The translations under genes were made by a program, and so were the position numbers. Of a stretch of DNA of 9,446 bases, positions 7,037 through 9,446 are shown in pieces; the stretch's first letter is position 1; every line of letters starts with the position of its first letter. The stretch comes from Deferribacteraceae bacterium (GTDB lineage: Bacteria > Chrysiogenota > Deferribacteres > Deferribacterales > JAISNW01): NCBI GenBank assembly GCA_031276055.1, contig JAISNW010000188.1, positions 1 to 9,446 of the forward strand. The letters run 5' to 3'. The notes beneath the pieces were generated by a model. It saw nothing but the letters and a program-made list of their open reading frames with translations. It did not search any database and was not told the origin of the DNA.

Positions 7037-8839
7037 ATGCTCTCTTTAACTGATATATCAAAATCGTTCGGGGCGCGTAAACTCTTTGATAGAGTTTCAT
7101 TTACAATTAATTCCGGCAATAAGTTTGGGCTTGTTGGGCGAAACGGAGACGGAAAATCCACCCTGCTTAAAATTATTGCGGGGATAGAAAGTGCAGATAC
7201 GGGTGATATAATCACCCCAAGAGGGTATACTATTGGGATTCTCAACCAAACCGCTGCATTTACAAAAAGTTCTGTTGAATTGGAAGCTCTATCTGTTTTA
7301 GGAAGTGAAGAAGAAGAGTATACAGTTGAAAAGATATTGTTTGGCCTCGGCTTTACAACAAAACTCCTGCAACTCTCCCCAAAGGCGCTTTCCAACGGTT
7401 TTCAGCTTCGACTCATGCTGGCGATGCTGCTTATTAAAAACCCCAACCTCTTACTCCTCGACGAACCGACAAACTATTTGGATATTCTAGCGATAAGGTG
7501 GTTAAAATCTTTCCTTAACTCATGGAAAGGCGAGCTGATCTTAATAACGCATGATAGGGCTTTTATGGACAGCATAGCTGCCCATATAATCGGAATACAT
7601 AGAGGGAAGGTAAAGCTAATAAAAGGAGATACTCAAAAATATTATAACTGCATCGCCTTAGAAGAAGAGGTTTATGAAAAAACTCGAATAAATGAGGAAG
7701 CTAAACGAAAAGAGACAGAGCTTTACATCAGTAGATTTAGAGCAAAGGCGAGACTGGCAAATTTAGTGCAGTCCCGCATTAAAACGTTGGCTAAGCAGGT
7801 GAAGAGGGAGAAACTCTCCAAAATAGAAGGGTTGGATTTTTCATTCAACTTTAAGCCTATCGTTTCTAAAAGCTATATTCAAGCGGAATCTGTGGCATTT
7901 GGCTACGATAAGCCGCTTTTTAGCTCTTTCCGCCTCACCCTTTCAGAAGGGGATAGACTCTGTGTTATAGGAAAGAACGGCTTAGGAAAATCCACCCTAT
8001 TGAAAATTCTGGCGGGGAAGCTGGAACCTGTCAAAGGGGAGGTATTAAAACATGCGGGTGTAAATGTTGGTTACTATGAACAACTCGGTCAGGATGAGAT
8101 TTCTGCCAATACAACAGTTGAAGAAGAGGTTGCAAAATCTGCAAATTATCTTTTAGAGAGGAGCGCAGTTAGAAAGATATGCGCAGCGCTCCTCTTTTCA
8201 GGCGAAGATGCACTAAAAAAGGTTAATATCTTATCAGGCGGAGAATTAGCACGCGTTGCACTAGCGAAGTTGGCAGTGAACCCGCAGAGCATCCTTATAC
8301 TTGACGAGCCTACGAACCATCTGGATATGGACGCAACGGACGCCCTTCTCACAGCCCTTTTAGATTTTGACGGACCCATCATAATGGCAACCCATAATGA
8401 AACTCTCCTGTATTCTTTAGCTAATAGGTTGATCGTTTTTCAAGGGGGCGAACCTATTGTATATGAAATGGGTTATGCCGAATTTTTGGAGAGAGTAGGC
8501 TTTATAGAAGAAACAAAAAAGCAGCCTAAAGCTAAAAAGGTTGATAGACGGATTAGGGCGGAGACGATTTCGGAAAAAAGCAGAACCCTTTCGCCGCTGA
8601 AAGAGAAGATAAATTTAGTGCAAGATAGTATTATAACGTGTGAAGACGAGGAAAAAGCTCTTATTTTACAGATGCAGTCGGCTAGCGATAGTTTATTAGG
8701 CAGACAGATTGCTGATATAGGGTTGAGGCTTAAAGAGGTGAAAAAGGATATTGACTCTCACTATGATGAATTGAATAAGCTATGTAAACAACATGATGAA
8801 TTGGAGAGATATTATAATGCAATTTTAGATAGTATATAA
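7037..8839 (+). CDS. ABC-F family ATP-binding protein (YheS/Uup-like)
   Basis: The 600-residue protein has two ABC ATPase domains and no membrane segments, the hallmark of ABC-F proteins, which act on the ribosome rather than as transporters. Domain 1 has Walker A GRNGDGKST (34-42), a non-standard signature LSNGF (118-122) and Walker B LLLLDEPTNYLD (138-149). A charged helical linker at about 208-262 (including SRFRAKARLANLVQSRIK) corresponds to the tRNA-interacting arm region. Domain 2 has GKNGLGKST (312-320), a standard LSGGE signature (399-403) and ILILDEPTNHLD (419-430). The tail at about 493-600 is Lys-rich and coiled coil, as in Uup and YheS types. I chose ATG 7037, which directly precedes the normal ABC-F opening MLSLTDISKSFG. 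An in-frame ATG at 6956 lies within the phosphatase gene. The exact subfamily is not determined, and an antibiotic-resistance role is not indicated. Confidence 0.92.
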   Translation: MLSLTDISKSFGARKLFDRVSFTINSGNKFGLVGRNGDGKSTLLKIIAGIESADTGDIITPRGYTIGILNQTAAFTKSSVELEALSVLGSEEEEYTVEKILFGLGFTTKLLQLSPKALSNGFQLRLMLAMLLIKNPNLLLLDEPTNYLDILAIRWLKSFLNSWKGELILITHDRAFMDSIAAHIIGIHRGKVKLIKGDTQKYYNCIALEEEVYEKTRINEEAKRKETELYISRFRAKARLANLVQSRIKTLAKQVKREKLSKIEGLDFSFNFKPIVSKSYIQAESVAFGYDKPLFSSFRLTLSEGDRLCVIGKNGLGKSTLLKILAGKLEPVKGEVLKHAGVNVGYYEQLGQDEISANTTVEEEVAKSANYLLERSAVRKICAALLFSGEDALKKVNILSGGELARVALAKLAVNPQSILILDEPTNHLDMDATDALLTALLDFDGPIIMATHNETLLYSLANRLIVFQGGEPIVYEMGYAEFLERVGFIEETKKQPKAKKVDRRIRAETISEKSRTLSPLKEKINLVQDSIITCEDEEKALILQMQSASDSLLGRQIADIGLRLKEVKKDIDSHYDELNKLCKQHDELERYYNAILDSI

Positions 8840-8969
8840 CAAATTTTACTAAAACGTAAAAAAGTGCACACATAATACAAAAATTCAATCGCTAATCGAA
8901 ATGAGCATTATTCAAAGAAATCTATACTTGAGTTTTGGGAAAATATGCTTTTAACATAGGCAATCTATC

Positions 8970-8998
8970 TTGCAAAAGAGAGGTAGTTAGAGTATAAG
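8970..8998 (+). promoter_or_regulatory. Candidate promoter for the CRISPR array
   Basis: TTGCAA (8970-8975) and TATAAG (8993-8998) are separated by exactly 17 bases and match the sigma70 consensus at four and five of six positions. Transcription would start near 9005, about 37 bases before the first repeat, and read into the array on the plus strand. Confidence 0.45.
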
Positions 8999-9007
8999 CA
9001 ATTAATA

Positions 9008-9038
9008 GCACTGTTGTAGGGGATAAACTGCACAGTGC
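9008..9038. repeat. Inverted repeat at the leader-array junction
   Basis: GCACTGT (9008-9014) and ACAGTGC (9032-9038) are perfect seven-base inverted arms around a 17-base centre, ending three bases before the first CRISPR repeat. Position suggests a protein-binding or structural element for spacer acquisition, or simply a transcript hairpin; neither is proven. Confidence 0.6.
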
Positions 9039-9041
9039 GCC

Positions 9042-9446
9042 GTTGCAACGCGAACCTAACCTATAAGGAATTGCGACTATGGTGTATACTAGCATAGATG
9101 CGTTTTTTTGTCGTTGCAACGCGAACCTAACCTATAAGGAATTGCGACCCCTCTGAAAGCTCCGAAAATACGCCCTCAAGCGTTGCAACGCGAACCTAAC
9201 CTATAAGGAATTGCGACGGCGACTGGTGGGTGGAGTGAAGGGAATTATGAAGTTGCAACGCGAACCTAACCTATAAGGAATTGCGACGACATGGCTTGTC
9301 AATAAAACTGCCATCACGCCCATGTTGCAACGCGAACCTAACCTATAAGGAATTGCGACAGACTCGACGCGTTTAGTGTAGGTGATCATACTAGTTGCAA
9401 CGCGAACCTAACCTATAAGGAATTGCGACGTGTATTGCTATGATAG
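9042..9446 (+). CRISPR. CRISPR array, six identical 36-bp repeats, truncated on the right
   Basis: Repeats lie at 9042-9077, 9113-9148, 9182-9217, 9252-9287, 9324-9359 and 9394-9429. They are identical over all 36 bases, beginning GTTGCAACGCGAACC and ending AAGGAATTGCGAC. The five complete spacers are 35, 33, 34, 36 and 34 bp, all different, and a sixth (9430-9446) is cut by the window edge. The repeat carries a small CCT-ATA-AGG hairpin followed by the last eight bases ATTGCGAC. These resemble the Cas6-cleaved stem and ATTGAAAC tag of class 1 (type I or III) repeats. This favours plus-strand transcription from the left. The first and last seven bases can also pair (GTTGCAA with TTGCGAC, one G-U). 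No cas gene is in the window, so the subtype is undetermined. The absence of a degenerate repeat implies the array continues past the edge. Confidence 0.98.

Larger units (their letters stand above)
8840..9041 (+). promoter_or_regulatory. Probable CRISPR leader region
   Basis: This non-coding, AT-rich stretch lies between the ABC-F stop codon and the first repeat. It holds a promoter-like pair at 8970-8998 and an inverted repeat at 9008-9038 next to the array. I see no convincing gene in it. Orientation of the repeats, judged by their 3' end, makes this the leader side, but that is inference. The 3' boundary is sharp because the first repeat is intact. Confidence 0.6.

Noticed and set aside
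8844..8861. TTTTAC/GTAAAA hairpin after the ABC-F gene as a terminator
   Set aside because: The stem is six weak base pairs and is followed by A and mixed bases, not a T-run, on the plus strand.
9149..9181. Resemblance between spacer 2 and the ETPST-repeat part of the mshN-like gene, as self-targeting
   Set aside because: Only short blocks such as CTCCGAAA are shared. There is no continuous match long enough to be a protospacer.
8922..9389. Two minus-strand open frames (8922-9119 and 9201-9389) across the leader and CRISPR array
   Set aside because: Their residues repeat because they translate CRISPR repeats (AIPYRLGSRCN recurs). They are artefacts of the array.

Overview
The window comes from a Gram-negative (diderm) bacterium of moderate G+C content. 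The evidence is an outer-membrane secretin with a lipoprotein signal and several inner-membrane proteins that reach into the periplasm. I cannot name the phylum from the sequence. The gene set would fit a deltaproteobacterial or Deferribacteres-like lineage, but that is a guess.

Layout. (1) Positions 1-679, minus strand: the 5' part of a gene for a membrane-anchored, TPR-like protein that runs off the left edge. (2) 680-921: a divergent intergenic region with two candidate promoters for the plus-strand operon. (3) 922-6415: five tightly packed plus-strand genes. Each start overlaps the previous stop, and a rho-independent terminator follows at 6442-6476. They encode the membrane assembly platform and secretin of an MSHA-type (type IV pilus-like) system: MshI-like (PilM/PilN or GspL type), MshJ-like (PilO type), MshK-like (PilP or GspC type), the MshL secretin, and an MshN-like protein with a TPR domain. 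(4) 6493-8839: a histidine phosphatase followed one base later by an ABC-F family ATPase. (5) 8840-9041: an AT-rich region that looks like a CRISPR leader. (6) 9042-9446: a CRISPR array with six identical 36-bp repeats and five complete spacers of 33-36 bp, truncated by the right edge.

How the genes work together. MshI-, MshJ- and MshK-like proteins should form an inner-membrane and periplasmic scaffold that couples to the MshL secretin channel, with the MshN-like protein spanning the periplasm. The usual mshM gene between mshL and mshN is missing. The motor ATPase (MshE), the platform protein (MshG) and the pilins are not in this transcription unit, so they must lie elsewhere if the system works. 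The phosphatase and ABC-F pair looks like an unrelated housekeeping unit.

The CRISPR array has no cas genes in the window. Its repeat has a small internal stem followed by an 8-base 3' end (ATTGCGAC) that resembles the ATTGAAAC tag of class 1 (type I/III) repeats. This suggests plus-strand transcription from the leader on the left. I found no clearly new system. The best items for follow-up are the array with its leader architecture, the shortened msh operon, and the degenerate motifs in the MshI-like and ABC-F proteins.
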